DNA from: Streptomyces sp. ICC1
GTDB taxonomy: Bacteria; Actinomycetota; Actinomycetes; Streptomycetales; Streptomycetaceae
Assembly (NCBI RefSeq): GCF_003287935.1
Contig: NZ_CP030287.1
Coordinates: forward strand, 248,001 to 312,000
Direction of reading: 5' to 3'
DNA: 64,000 nucleotides
A program made the translations under genes and the position numbers. Shown here one piece after another: positions 26,070 through 34,527 of this stretch (the first letter of the stretch is position 1; every line of letters starts with the position of its first letter). The notes beneath the pieces were generated by a model. It did not search any database and was not told the DNA's origin. It was given only the letters and a program-made list of their open reading frames with translations.

Positions 26070-27469
26070 CCGTCGGTGTCCTTCGTCGTGCGGCGGCGCG
26101 GTTCGCACCTCATGGGCAGGGGCCCGGGCTCCAGCGTGGCCTTGGGCTGCGGGCGCAGTTCCGTACCGGGTACGGGCCTCAGGCGCCAGCCGTTCGCGAT
26201 GGTGCTGACGATGAGCGTGGTCTCGGCCAGCGCCAGGACGTCCCCGATGCACTTGTGGGCGCCGTGGCCGAAGGGCACGAGCGCACCCCGGGGGACCTCC
26301 GCGAGGCGGGGCGGGAGCCAGCGCTCGGGGTCGAAGCGCTCCGGGTCGGGGAACAGCTCCGCGTTGTGGTGCAGCGCGTAGGAGCTGTACATGATCATCG
26401 TTCCCTCGGCGATCCGGTGGCCGCCGATCTCCACGTCCTGCGCGGCCACCCGCATCGACAGCCAGGACGGCGGGTAGAGCCGCAGGGCCTCGGTGATGAC
26501 CCCCTTGGTGTACGGGAGGTCCGGCAGGTCGTCGAAGAGCGCCGGGCGGCCGTCGAGCACCCGGTCGATCTCGTCCTGCATCCGGCGCTCCGCCTCGGGG
26601 TGGCGGCCCAGCAGGTGGAAGACGAAGGCGAGGGTGGAGGCGGTCGTCTCGCTGCCCGCGACGAGGAAGGTGACCACCTGGTCGAGGATCTGGGCCTCGC
26701 TCAGGCGCTCCCCGGTCTGCGGGTGCTCCACGTTCAGCAGGATGGAGAGCAGGTCCTCGTCCCCGCCCTCGTGGCCCCGCCGCGCCTTGATCATCTCGTC
26801 GACGATCTCCCGGAGCCTGCGGTTGGACTCGTCGTAGCGCCGGTTGCCGGGCGTGGGCAGTTTCTCCATGACGCCGACGGGCGCGACGGTCCGCTTGTAG
26901 ATGCCCTGGGACACGGTGCGCAGGCACTCGCGGGCCTCGTCCGTGGTGGCGTCGTCCAGCCCGGCGGAGAACAGGGTCCGCGCGGCGACGCGCATCAGCA
27001 GGACGTGCATCGCGTCGGAGACGTCCAGGACCTGCCCGGGCTCCCACGACTCGATGGTCCGGGCCGTGTCCGCGGCCACCGAGTTCGTGTACGCGGCGAG
27101 CCTGGCCGGCTGGAACGCGGGCTGGATCAGGCGGCGCTGGCGGCGGTGCTCCTCGCCGCGGGAGACCGAGAGGCTGTTGCCGAGCAGCTGCCTGGCCTTG
27201 TCGAACACGCCTCCCTTGTCGTACGTGCGGGGGCTGAGCAGGATGTGCCGGACCAGGTCCGGGTGGCAGGCGAGGTAGGCCCGCTTGGGCCCGAGCCTGA
27301 GCTCCACCAGGTCGCCGTGGGCCGGCAGGGACGCGAGGAAGCCGAGCGGGTCCTTCCAGAGCGCGAGGGTGTGCCCGAGCAGGGGGACGGCGCCGGGCGC
27401 CTTGGCCACGGTCCAGTCGCGCGTGTCCGCGGCGGGCGCGTGGGAGACCGAGGGGGCCGGGGCCGGCAT
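26066..27469 (-). CDS. cotB3: Cytochrome P450, CotB3-like (cyclooctatin C-5 hydroxylase)
   Basis: P450 of 467 residues. The I-helix AGSETTAST, the ExxR helix EALRLYPP and the heme loop FGHGAHKCIG are present; the latter has His where many P450s have Arg, a common variant. By gene order it is the CotB3 equivalent, which adds the C-5 hydroxyl to cyclooctat-9-en-7-ol. The ATG at 27467-27469 follows the cyclase stop by 11 bases, with GAAAGG within that gap. The N-terminus lacks a membrane anchor, so it is a soluble bacterial P450. It must use ferredoxin and reductase encoded elsewhere. Confidence 0.87.
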   Translation of the reverse strand: MPAPAPSVSHAPAADTRDWTVAKAPGAVPLLGHTLALWKDPLGFLASLPAHGDLVELRLGPKRAYLACHPDLVRHILLSPRTYDKGGVFDKARQLLGNSLSVSRGEEHRRQRRLIQPAFQPARLAAYTNSVAADTARTIESWEPGQVLDVSDAMHVLLMRVAARTLFSAGLDDATTDEARECLRTVSQGIYKRTVAPVGVMEKLPTPGNRRYDESNRRLREIVDEMIKARRGHEGGDEDLLSILLNVEHPQTGERLSEAQILDQVVTFLVAGSETTASTLAFVFHLLGRHPEAERRMQDEIDRVLDGRPALFDDLPDLPYTKGVITEALRLYPPSWLSMRVAAQDVEIGGHRIAEGTMIMYSSYALHHNAELFPDPERFDPERWLPPRLAEVPRGALVPFGHGAHKCIGDVLALAETTLIVSTIANGWRLRPVPGTELRPQPKATLEPGPLPMRCEPRRRTTKDTDG

Positions 27470-27480
27470 CTGGACGCCTT

Positions 27481-28368
27481 TCACTGGATCCGCGAGTTGA
27501 CGTCGTTGACGGCCGCCTTGTAGCGCTTGTTGCTGGTCGTCCAGATGAAGTTGCCGTAGATGAGGTCGAGCATCACGTCGCGGGAGACCGGGTCGAACTC
27601 CTTGATGCACCGGACGTCCTCCTCGATGTCCGCGAGGCGGGCGTCGAAGAACTCCTTGAACGCGCGCTCGTCGGCGACGTCGCAGAGCCGGAAGCAGTTG
27701 GTGACCTGCCCGAGGGCGATCTCCCTGTCGTAGGAGTAGAAGTCGTTGACGATCGCCAGTCCGCGCGTGGTCATCCGGGCGGCGAGCCCGCTCTTGGCGT
27801 GCTCGGAGAAGTCCGCGTGGCGGTAGATCTGGTAGGACATCTTCATCCAGAAGTCCACGCCGACGTCGGTCACCCGGAACCGGAAGTACTGCTCGGGGGA
27901 GGTCTCGCACAGGACCCGTTTGATGTCCGAGTCCCGGAACATGTTGTCGCTCACGACGAAGGCGCGGGCCGCCTCGTAGGCGAACCAGACCTCGTCCGGC
28001 TCGTAGTAGTGCTCGCAGATCTTGCGGATCTCCGGCAGGAAGGCGTCGAAGTCGTGCAGGGCCGGGTCCATGTCGTCCCACACGAAGGTCACGCAGTTGA
28101 GGATGCAGACCGCCTTGAAGGCTTCGACGTCCTGCACGTGGCGGGCGCTCTGGGACCAGCGGACCACGTCCATGTACGAGATCCAGCGCTCGTCCGAGAT
28201 GTTCTTCCCGAGCGGCGCCACCGCGCGGTTGCACGCGTCGATGACCTCCCGCAGCTGTGCCCCGTCGAGCTCGACCATGGTGGGCCGGTGGTCGAAGTCG
28301 CGGGCGAAGAGGTCGCGGAAGCGCTCGGTGCTCTCCGCCCAGTAACGCATCATGCTGGTGGTCGTCAT
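27481..28368 (-). CDS. cotB2: Cyclooctat-9-en-7-ol synthase (CotB2-type diterpene cyclase)
   Basis: Class I diterpene cyclase of 295 residues, predicted to fold GGPP into the 5-8-5 cyclooctat-9-en-7-ol skeleton. The unusual aspartate motif DDMD (98-101) and the NSE triad N208/S212/E216 in NDFYSYDRE bind the Mg-diphosphate cluster. Every CotB2 active-site residue I recall is present at a constant offset of 12: N91, T94, F95, F137, W174, W276 and the R282-Y283 pair. The C-terminus NKRYKAAVNDVNSRIQ is almost identical to CotB2. The N-terminus is 12 residues shorter. The ATG overlaps the cotB1 stop (ATGA). Confidence 0.95.
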   Translation of the reverse strand: MTTTSMMRYWAESTERFRDLFARDFDHRPTMVELDGAQLREVIDACNRAVAPLGKNISDERWISYMDVVRWSQSARHVQDVEAFKAVCILNCVTFVWDDMDPALHDFDAFLPEIRKICEHYYEPDEVWFAYEAARAFVVSDNMFRDSDIKRVLCETSPEQYFRFRVTDVGVDFWMKMSYQIYRHADFSEHAKSGLAARMTTRGLAIVNDFYSYDREIALGQVTNCFRLCDVADERAFKEFFDARLADIEEDVRCIKEFDPVSRDVMLDLIYGNFIWTTSNKRYKAAVNDVNSRIQ

Positions 28369-29411
28369 GAGTTCCTCGCAGTGGCCGTACCGGCGATGTC
28401 CGTCAGGTCGCGGATCGCCTCCTGGGTGAACGGAGATCCTTCGAGGGCGGCGACCGCACGGGCGCGGCGCTCCTCGATCATCTGCTCGACGCCCTCGCGG
28501 GCACCGGTCGCGGCGAAGAGCGCGCGCGCTTCCTCCGCGTCCGCCTCGTCGAGCAGCGGGTTGCCGATGAGCGCCCGCAGCCGGGCCTCCTGCTCCGCGT
28601 CCGCGGCGCCCAGCGCGAGGGCGACGAGCGTGGTGCGCTTGCCCTCGCGGAGGTCGTCGAGCCGGGACTTGCCGGTCAGCCGCGGGTCGCCGTACACGCC
28701 GAGGAGGTCGTCGCGCAGTTGGAAGGCCTCGCCCAGCGGCAGGGCGTAACGGGTGAAGGCCTCCATGGCCGCGGCGTCCGCGCCGGCCAGGGCCGCGCCG
28801 ATGTGCAGGGGGCGCTCGATGGTGTACTTCGCCGTCTTGAACCGGTTGACCAGCAGCGTCGCCTCGACGTCGGTGCTGAGTTCACCGGTGGCCCGCAGGT
28901 CGAGGTACTGGCCGAGCATGACCTCGGTGCGCATCTCGGCGACGACCCGCAGCACGGGCAGGAGCCGGTCCTCGGCCGCCGCGCCCTTGAAGAGCAGTTC
29001 GTCCGACCAGATCAGGGCGAGGTCGCCGACGAGGATCGCGGCGTTCTCCCCGAGCCGGTCGCGCCGGCCCGGTTCCCGGTCGCCGTGGCCGGAAGCCAGG
29101 GCCTGGTGGATGGTGGGGCGTCCCCGGCGGGTGTCGCTCTGGTCCATCACGTCGTCGTGGATCAGTGTGAAGGCGTGGAACATCTCCAGAGAGGCCGCGA
29201 CGCGGAACAGTGCTTCCGTGCCGGCACCGCCTCCGACAGCCTTCCAGCCGATCGCGCAGAGCAGCGGGCGCAGGCGCTTGCCCTCGGAGGTGAAGTCCCG
29301 GAGCAGCTCCGCCAGGCTGCGCAGTTCCGGTCTGTCGTTGGCGTTGCCCTTGGCGGTGAGGAAGTCCTCCAGGACTGCGCCCACCGCCGTGCGGACCGTG
29401 TCCGCGCTCAT
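28365..29411 (-). CDS. cotB1: Geranylgeranyl diphosphate synthase (CotB1-like)
   Basis: Trans-prenyltransferase of 348 residues supplying C20 GGPP from IPP and allylic diphosphates. The first aspartate-rich motif is IHDDVMD with the downstream RRGRPTIH arginines, and the second is QLRDDLLGVYGD; the GKRLRP start motif is also present. As the first gene of the operon, immediately before the CotB2-type cyclase, it corresponds to CotB1. The ATG at 29411 has no close ribosome site; GAGAGGGGG lies 36 bases upstream out of reach, so the true start or a leader remains uncertain. Downstream genes overlap it. Confidence 0.93.
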   Translation of the reverse strand: MSADTVRTAVGAVLEDFLTAKGNANDRPELRSLAELLRDFTSEGKRLRPLLCAIGWKAVGGGAGTEALFRVAASLEMFHAFTLIHDDVMDQSDTRRGRPTIHQALASGHGDREPGRRDRLGENAAILVGDLALIWSDELLFKGAAAEDRLLPVLRVVAEMRTEVMLGQYLDLRATGELSTDVEATLLVNRFKTAKYTIERPLHIGAALAGADAAAMEAFTRYALPLGEAFQLRDDLLGVYGDPRLTGKSRLDDLREGKRTTLVALALGAADAEQEARLRALIGNPLLDEADAEEARALFAATGAREGVEQMIEERRARAVAALEGSPFTQEAIRDLTDIAGTATARNS

Positions 29412-29532
29412 GGGCGTGTCGGTGGCTATCGGAACAGTGATGGGACTGCCCCCTCTCGTGTCTCTTGGCAGGTTCTGGTGCCGTGAGAAGCCTGGGGGCA
29501 GGCGCTAAAGCGGTGACGAAGCCATGGAAAAA

Positions 29533-29569
29533 CACGCGTGCCCCGCTGGAAACCAGCGGGGCACGCGTG
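29533..29569 (-). terminator. Rho-independent terminator after qcrB
   Basis: A perfect 17-base stem CACGCGTGCCCCGCTGG/CCAGCGGGGCACGCGTG (29533-29549 and 29553-29569) with a three-base loop is followed on the minus strand by TTTTT. It closes the qcr operon. The 120 bases between it and cotB1 must contain the cot promoter, though I see no clear hexamers there. Confidence 0.85.
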
Positions 29570-29590
29570 CGTCTGTGGCGACTGGGGAGG

Positions 29591-31219
29591 TCAGTGGTGG
29601 CCGTGGCCGCTCTGGATCTCCTTGTACTCCTCCACGGTGGGCTTCTGGATCTGGCTGCCCTCCGCGTAGAACCCCTTGCTCAGCTTCGCCTTGAGCTTCT
29701 CGAGCGGCTTCACCTTGCGCTCGACACCGTTCTCGTCGACCGTCGGGCCGAGCTCGATCGGCGCGTACTGCTCGTGCGCGGTCAGCTGGTGCAGCTTGCC
29801 CTGCGAGAGCGGCTCGTGGATCTCGACGAACTCACCGTGCGGCAGGCGCTTGATGACGCCGGTCTCGCGACCGTGCAGCACCTTGTCGTGGTCCCGGCGC
29901 TGGAGGCCGAGGCAGATCCGCTTGGTGACGATGAAGGCGAGGACCGGGACGACGAAGAAGCCGATCCGGACGAACCAGGTGATCGAGTTGATCGACAGGT
30001 GGAAGTACTGGGCGAACAGGTCGTTGCCGCCGCCGATGAGGAGCACGATGTACTCCGCGATCCAGGCGACACCGAAGGCCGTACGGGTCGGGACGTTGCG
30101 CGGGCGGTCCAGGATGTGGTGCTCGCGCTTGTCCCCGGTGACCCACGACTCGATGAACGGCCAGACGGCGATGGCGCCGAGCACCAGCGGGAAGAGCAGC
30201 AGTGGGATGAACACGCCCAGGACGAGCGTGTGGCCCCACAGGTTGATCTCCCAGCCCGGCATGGCACGGATCAGGCCTTCGGGCATGCCCATGTACCAGT
30301 CGGGCTGCGCACCGGTGGACACGTGGTCCGGGCGGTACGGGCCGATGGCCCAGATCGGGTTGATCGACGCGATCGCCGAGACGGCCGCGATGATGCCGAA
30401 GTTCAGGAAGAAGAAGCCTCCGGCCTTGGCCGCGTAGACCGGCAGCAGCGGCAGGCCGACGACGTTCTTCTCGGTCTTGCCCGGACCCGCGAACTGGGTG
30501 TGCTTGTGGTACACGACGAGGATCAGGTGGGCCACCAGCAGGCCCATCATGATGCCCGGCAGCAGCAGGATGTGGACCGAGTAGAACCGGGAGACGAAGT
30601 CGCCGCCCGGGAACTCGCCGCCGAAGAGGAAGAACGAGATGTACGTGCCGACGACCGGCACGGACAGGATCGCGCCCTGCATGAAGCGGACACCGGTGCC
30701 CGAGAGCAGGTCGTCCGGCAGGGAGTAACCGGTGAAACCGGTGAACATGCCGAGGACCAGCAGGAGGAAGCCGAAGATCCAGTTGATCTCGCGCGGCTTG
30801 CGGAACGCGCCGGTGAAGAACACGCGCATCATGTGCACGAGCATCGCCGCGACGAAGATCAGCGCCGCCCAGTGGTGGATCTGGCGCATGAGCAGACCAC
30901 CGCGGACGTCGAAGCTGATGTCCAGCGTCGAGGCGAAGGCCTCGGACATCGTGACGCCCTGCATGGGGACGTACGAGCCGTGGTAGACGACCTCGTTCAT
31001 GCTCGGGTGGAAGAACAGCGTCAGGTACACACCCGTGAGGATGATGATGATGAAGCTGAACAGGCAGATCTCACCGAGCATGAAGGACCAGTGGTCCGGG
31101 AAGATCTTGCGCAGGCCGGCCTTGCCCAGGCTGTGAATGCCCATCCGGCCGTCGATCCAGTCGGTGACACGTTCACCGGCCGGAGCCTTGCGCTCGTTGG
31201 TTTCTGTGGCAGTGCTCAT
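29591..31219 (-). CDS. qcrB: Cytochrome bc1 complex cytochrome b subunit
   Basis: Integral membrane cytochrome b of 542 residues, the quinol-oxidising core of the actinobacterial bc1-aa3 supercomplex. The b-heme region includes MRQIHHWAALIFVAAMLVHMMRV and VHILLLPGIMMGLLVAHLILVVYHKH with paired histidines. The Qo-site PDWY variant reads AQPDWYMGMPEG. The extended C-terminus (about 430-542) ending GHGHH is normal for actinobacteria and longer than mitochondrial cytochrome b. The ATG overlaps the qcrA stop (ATGA), so translation is coupled. Confidence 0.97.
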   Translation of the reverse strand: MSTATETNERKAPAGERVTDWIDGRMGIHSLGKAGLRKIFPDHWSFMLGEICLFSFIIIILTGVYLTLFFHPSMNEVVYHGSYVPMQGVTMSEAFASTLDISFDVRGGLLMRQIHHWAALIFVAAMLVHMMRVFFTGAFRKPREINWIFGFLLLVLGMFTGFTGYSLPDDLLSGTGVRFMQGAILSVPVVGTYISFFLFGGEFPGGDFVSRFYSVHILLLPGIMMGLLVAHLILVVYHKHTQFAGPGKTEKNVVGLPLLPVYAAKAGGFFFLNFGIIAAVSAIASINPIWAIGPYRPDHVSTGAQPDWYMGMPEGLIRAMPGWEINLWGHTLVLGVFIPLLLFPLVLGAIAVWPFIESWVTGDKREHHILDRPRNVPTRTAFGVAWIAEYIVLLIGGGNDLFAQYFHLSINSITWFVRIGFFVVPVLAFIVTKRICLGLQRRDHDKVLHGRETGVIKRLPHGEFVEIHEPLSQGKLHQLTAHEQYAPIELGPTVDENGVERKVKPLEKLKAKLSKGFYAEGSQIQKPTVEEYKEIQSGHGHH

Positions 31220-32274
31220 CCGCGCTCCCAGAATGCAGGACCGACGGGCTCTTCGAAGTCGCTGAGCGCCTCGAGGAAACCTTCGTCATTGACGCCGATC
31301 CGCAGCTGCGGGAGCGCGTGACCAGCCGGGCCGAAGATGACTCGGGCGCCGTCGGAGAGGTCGAAGGTGGACTGGTGGCACGGGCAGAGCACGTGGTGCG
31401 TCTGCTGCTCGTACAGGCTGATGGGGCAGCCGACGTGGGTGCAGATCTTGGAGTAGGCCACGATGCCGTCGTGGGACCACTCCAGTTCCTGCTTGTCCTT
31501 GATGTCCTCCGGCTTGATGCGGACGATCATCAGGGCGGCCTTGGCGATCTGCACCTGGAAGTCGTGCGCGTCCTCCTCCAGGCCTTCCGGCATGGCGAAG
31601 GTCAGCGAACCGACGAGCACGTCCTCGGGACGCAGCGGCTCCATCGTGTTCTGGTTGATGAGCAGCTTGCCCTTGGCCCAGATCGTCTTGCGGAGCTTGT
31701 CCTCGGGCAGCGGGCCCAGGTCGCGCAGGATCACGACGGCGGAGAGCGGCAGCATGGCCAGCGCACCGAGCAGCGTGTTGCGGATCAGCGGCCGACGGCC
31801 GATGCCCGACTCGCGGGCGCCGTCCTTGAAGTTCTGCTTGGCCTTGGCGCGCGCCTCGGGCGTGGCCGCGATGTTGTGGCGCTCTTCGGCGATCTCCACG
31901 TCGGACATCAGGGTGCGGGCCCAGTGGACCGCACCCGCGCCGATGCAGAAGAGCGCCGTGCCCAGGGTCATGCCCAGGGCGAAGTTGAGCGCGCTCACCT
32001 TCCCGATGGGGAAGATGTAAACGATCTTGTCGACCGGGAGGATCACGAACGAGGCGATGAACCCGATCGTGGCCAGCATCGACAGGGTGAACAGCATGGC
32101 CACCGTGCGCTCGGAGCGCTTCGCGGCCCGCTCGTCGATGTCCTGGATGCGCGGCCTGTGAACCGGCAGACCCGGGTCCGCGAACGGATCGTCCGCCACT
32201 GCCACGCCACCGTGGTGCGCGTCGCCCTGCTCGCTCGGCAGGTGCTTCTCTTCGGGAATGTCTTGGCTACTCAT
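31216..32274 (-). CDS. qcrA: Ubiquinol/menaquinol-cytochrome c reductase Rieske iron-sulfur subunit
   Basis: Rieske 2Fe-2S protein of 352 residues. Three hydrophobic helices (about 58-80, 92-115, 165-185) anchor it, as in actinobacterial QcrA. The cluster motifs are C278-T-H280-V-G-C283 and C297-P-C299-H300-Q-S; C278, H280, C297 and H300 bind the cluster, while C283 and C299 would form the supporting disulfide. It passes electrons from menaquinol to the diheme QcrC. Its ATG overlaps the qcrC stop and its stop overlaps qcrB. Confidence 0.97.
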   Translation of the reverse strand: MSSQDIPEEKHLPSEQGDAHHGGVAVADDPFADPGLPVHRPRIQDIDERAAKRSERTVAMLFTLSMLATIGFIASFVILPVDKIVYIFPIGKVSALNFALGMTLGTALFCIGAGAVHWARTLMSDVEIAEERHNIAATPEARAKAKQNFKDGARESGIGRRPLIRNTLLGALAMLPLSAVVILRDLGPLPEDKLRKTIWAKGKLLINQNTMEPLRPEDVLVGSLTFAMPEGLEEDAHDFQVQIAKAALMIVRIKPEDIKDKQELEWSHDGIVAYSKICTHVGCPISLYEQQTHHVLCPCHQSTFDLSDGARVIFGPAGHALPQLRIGVNDEGFLEALSDFEEPVGPAFWERG

Positions 32275-33080
32275 GACTTCTTGGCCTTAGCGGTGTGGGC
32301 CGCGACCCAGACGGCGACAGCGATCAGCGCACCCAGAGCGAAGACCCAGCCGAACAGGCCCTCGGAGACGGGGCCGAGGCCACCGAGCTTGAGGCCGCCG
32401 GGGTTGGTCGACTTTTCGCCGTTGACGTTCTGGAGGTACGCGATGATGTCCTTCTTCTGCTTCTCCGGCATGGTGCTGTCCGGGAAGGAGGGCATGTTCT
32501 GCGGGCCGGTGAGCATGGCCTCGTAGATGTGCTTCGGCTCGACGCCATCGAGGTTCGGGGCGTACTTGCCGTTCGTCAGCGCGCCGCCCTCACCGGTGAA
32601 GTTGTGACACTGCGCGCAGTTGTTGCGGAACAGCTCACCACCCTTGGCGATGTCGGCGCCGGCCGGGTCGTACTGCTTCTCGTGCGGCGTGATCGGACCG
32701 GCACCGAGGGACGCGATGTACGCGGCCAGCTGGTCGGTCTGCGCCTGCGTGTAGATGACGGGCTTCTTCGGCACCTGGGCGCCGGGCTGCTGGGCGGGCA
32801 TGCGGCCCGTGCTCACCTGGAAGTCGACGGCTGCGGAGCCGACGCCGACCAGGCTCGGGCCGTCAGAGGAACCCTGACCGCCGGTTCCGTGGCAGCTTGC
32901 GCAGCCGACGGCGTAGAGCTTCTGGCCCTCCTCGATGGCGAGGGACTGGGCGGTTTCGTCGGCCTGCGCATTGCCCGCGGGCGCGAAGGCGGCGTACAGC
33001 CCCCCAGTGACCGCCAGCGCGAAGAGTAGAACGACGACCGCCGCCAGCGGATGGCGTCGTCGTGCGGAGAGCTTTTTCAC
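32271..33080 (-). CDS. qcrC: Diheme cytochrome c subunit of the bc1 complex
   Basis: Membrane-anchored diheme cytochrome c (269 residues), equivalent to cytochrome cc, which links bc1 to the aa3 oxidase without a soluble cytochrome c. A signal/anchor helix (about 10-30) precedes two heme sites, C60-A-S-C63-H64 and C155-A-Q-C158-H159, and a C-terminal helix (about 245-263) anchors it. The GTG start follows GGGGTAATCC. It heads the qcrC-qcrA-qcrB set, linked by four-base overlaps, and lies 77 bases downstream of ctaE. Confidence 0.97.
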   Translation of the reverse strand: MKKLSARRRHPLAAVVVLLFALAVTGGLYAAFAPAGNAQADETAQSLAIEEGQKLYAVGCASCHGTGGQGSSDGPSLVGVGSAAVDFQVSTGRMPAQQPGAQVPKKPVIYTQAQTDQLAAYIASLGAGPITPHEKQYDPAGADIAKGGELFRNNCAQCHNFTGEGGALTNGKYAPNLDGVEPKHIYEAMLTGPQNMPSFPDSTMPEKQKKDIIAYLQNVNGEKSTNPGGLKLGGLGPVSEGLFGWVFALGALIAVAVWVAAHTAKAKKS

Positions 33081-33157
33081 GGATTACCCCGGGTGTCAGG
33101 ATCTTCTGCGTCGGTGTTTCTGGATGGAGTGCCGGGTCGGGCCCGGCGACGTTCTCG

Positions 33158-33778
33158 CTACTTGATCAGGTAGATCGTCGCGAAGAGGCCGATCCAGACG
33201 ACATCGACGAAGTGCCAGTAGTAGGACACGACGATGGCCGACGTGGCCTGTTCGTGGGTGAACCTCTTGGCCGCGTACGTCCGGCCGAGGACCAGCAGGA
33301 AGGCGATGAGACCGCCCGTCACGTGCAGCCCGTGGAACCCGGTGGTCAGGTAGAACACCGATCCGTACGGTCCGGACGAGAGGCTCATGCCCTCGTGCTT
33401 GACCAGCTCGGTGTACTCGAACACCTGGCCGCCAATGAAGATCGCACCCATGACGAACGTGATGATGAACCACGTCCTGAGCTTCTTCACGTCACCCCGC
33501 TCGGCGGCGAACACGCCGAGCTGGCAGGTGAGCGAAGACAGCACCAGGATCGTCGTGTTCGTCGCCGAGAACGGAAGGTTCAGGAAGTCAGCCTGTTCCT
33601 TCCAGTACTCGGGTCCTGTCACGGATCGCAGGGTGAAGTACATCGCGAAGAGGGCCGCGAAGAACATCAGCTCGGAACTCAACCAGATGATGGTTCCGAC
33701 GCTGACGAGGTTCGGCCTGTTGACCGTCGGGTGCGCGTGCCCGGTATCTACTGTCGTTGCTGTCGCCACGACCGACAT
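33158..33778 (-). CDS. ctaE: Cytochrome c oxidase subunit III
   Basis: Subunit III of the aa3 oxidase, 206 residues with five hydrophobic helices, the short five-helix bacterial form. Motifs include [15 protein letters not shown], the glutamate in GGQVFEY, and [11 protein letters not shown] and [22 protein letters not shown] typical of CtaE. It is the first gene of a ctaE-qcrCAB unit on the minus strand, separate from ctaC-ctaD as in other actinobacteria. The upstream 199 bases form a divergent promoter region with the receiver-like gene. Confidence 0.96.
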   Translation of the reverse strand: MSVVATATTVDTGHAHPTVNRPNLVSVGTIIWLSSELMFFAALFAMYFTLRSVTGPEYWKEQADFLNLPFSATNTTILVLSSLTCQLGVFAAERGDVKKLRTWFIITFVMGAIFIGGQVFEYTELVKHEGMSLSSGPYGSVFYLTTGFHGLHVTGGLIAFLLVLGRTYAAKRFTHEQATSAIVVSYYWHFVDVVWIGLFATIYLIK

Positions 33779-33977
33779 TATGTCGGTCCCTTATCCCGCC
33801 CTCACCCCGGGGGGTGCCGTTCGGAGTGTCAGGGCCGTGTGCAAGGCCCGAACGGCCCATCAGATCGCCCCCGAACGTCTGATCACAAGGGTGTGCGAAC
33901 CGATGTTGACCGCGGGTCGGACGGAGTAGCATCCCGCGCAACATCAGCGTTTTTCACGGGACACGTGGAGGAACGAA

Positions 33978-34379
33978 ATGCGGGCGACTGCGCGGGTTCT
34001 GGTCTACAGCGACGACGCGGGCACCCGGGAGCAGGTGCGGCTGGCGGCCGGGCGCAGGCCGGCCTCCGACCTGCCGCCGGTGGAGTTCCTGGAGTGCGCG
34101 ACCCTTCCGGCCGTCCTCAAGGAGTTGGACGCGGGCGGCATCGACGTGTGCGTCCTGGACGGCGAGGCGGTTCCGGCCGGGGGCATGGGCGTGTGCCGGC
34201 AGATCAAGGACGAGATCTTCCGGTGTCCGCCGGTGCTGCTCCTGATGGGCCGTCCGCAGGACGCCTGGCTGGCCACGTGGAGCCGTGCGGACGCCGCCGT
34301 CACCCTTCCGGTGGATCCGGTGGACTTCGCGCAGGCCCTGGCGGGTCTGCTGCGCGCGCGGCTGTCTCCGGCGGCTTAG
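33978..34379 (+). CDS. Receiver-like (pseudo response-regulator) protein
   Basis: Single-domain protein of 133 residues with a CheY-like outline and no output domain. The acidic pair D12/D13 in VYSDDAG and a candidate phospho-acceptor D61 in VCVLDGEAV are present. The conserved lysine that normally precedes a proline near the end is missing, with TLPVDPVDF in its place, so phosphorylation chemistry may be impaired. GTGGAGG lies before the ATG, and TTGACC with TAGCAT (15-base spacer) upstream is a possible promoter. It sits divergently from ctaE and convergently to the L,D-transpeptidase gene. Confidence 0.75.
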   Translation: MRATARVLVYSDDAGTREQVRLAAGRRPASDLPPVEFLECATLPAVLKELDAGGIDVCVLDGEAVPAGGMGVCRQIKDEIFRCPPVLLLMGRPQDAWLATWSRADAAVTLPVDPVDFAQALAGLLRARLSPAA

Positions 34380-34398
34380 GCCGTCCCTTTCGGATCTC

Positions 34399-34492
34399 GC
34401 AGGGCCCGCGGGCCCTGCGGGCCCCACAGGGGCCGTACGGGCGCAGGACGGGGCGCGGGAGCCCGTACGGTCCGTACGGGCTCCCGCGCCCC
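34399..34492. terminator. Cruciform-forming bidirectional terminator
   Basis: A perfect 20-base palindrome at 34399-34418 (GCAGGGCCCG/CGGGCCCTGC) is followed by a perfect 21-base stem at 34450-34470 and 34472-34492 separated by one base. The gap lies between convergent genes, so the hairpins serve both directions. Confidence 0.85.
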
Positions 34493-34527
34493 GGTGGCGG
34501 ACCCTGGGGGCCCTCCCGCCCCGGTGG

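Noticed and set aside
29412..29532. Clear -35/-10 promoter for the cot operon
   Set aside because: I searched for TTGACA-like and TANNNT pairs between the qcrB terminator and cotB1 but found no convincing pair, so no promoter feature is listed.
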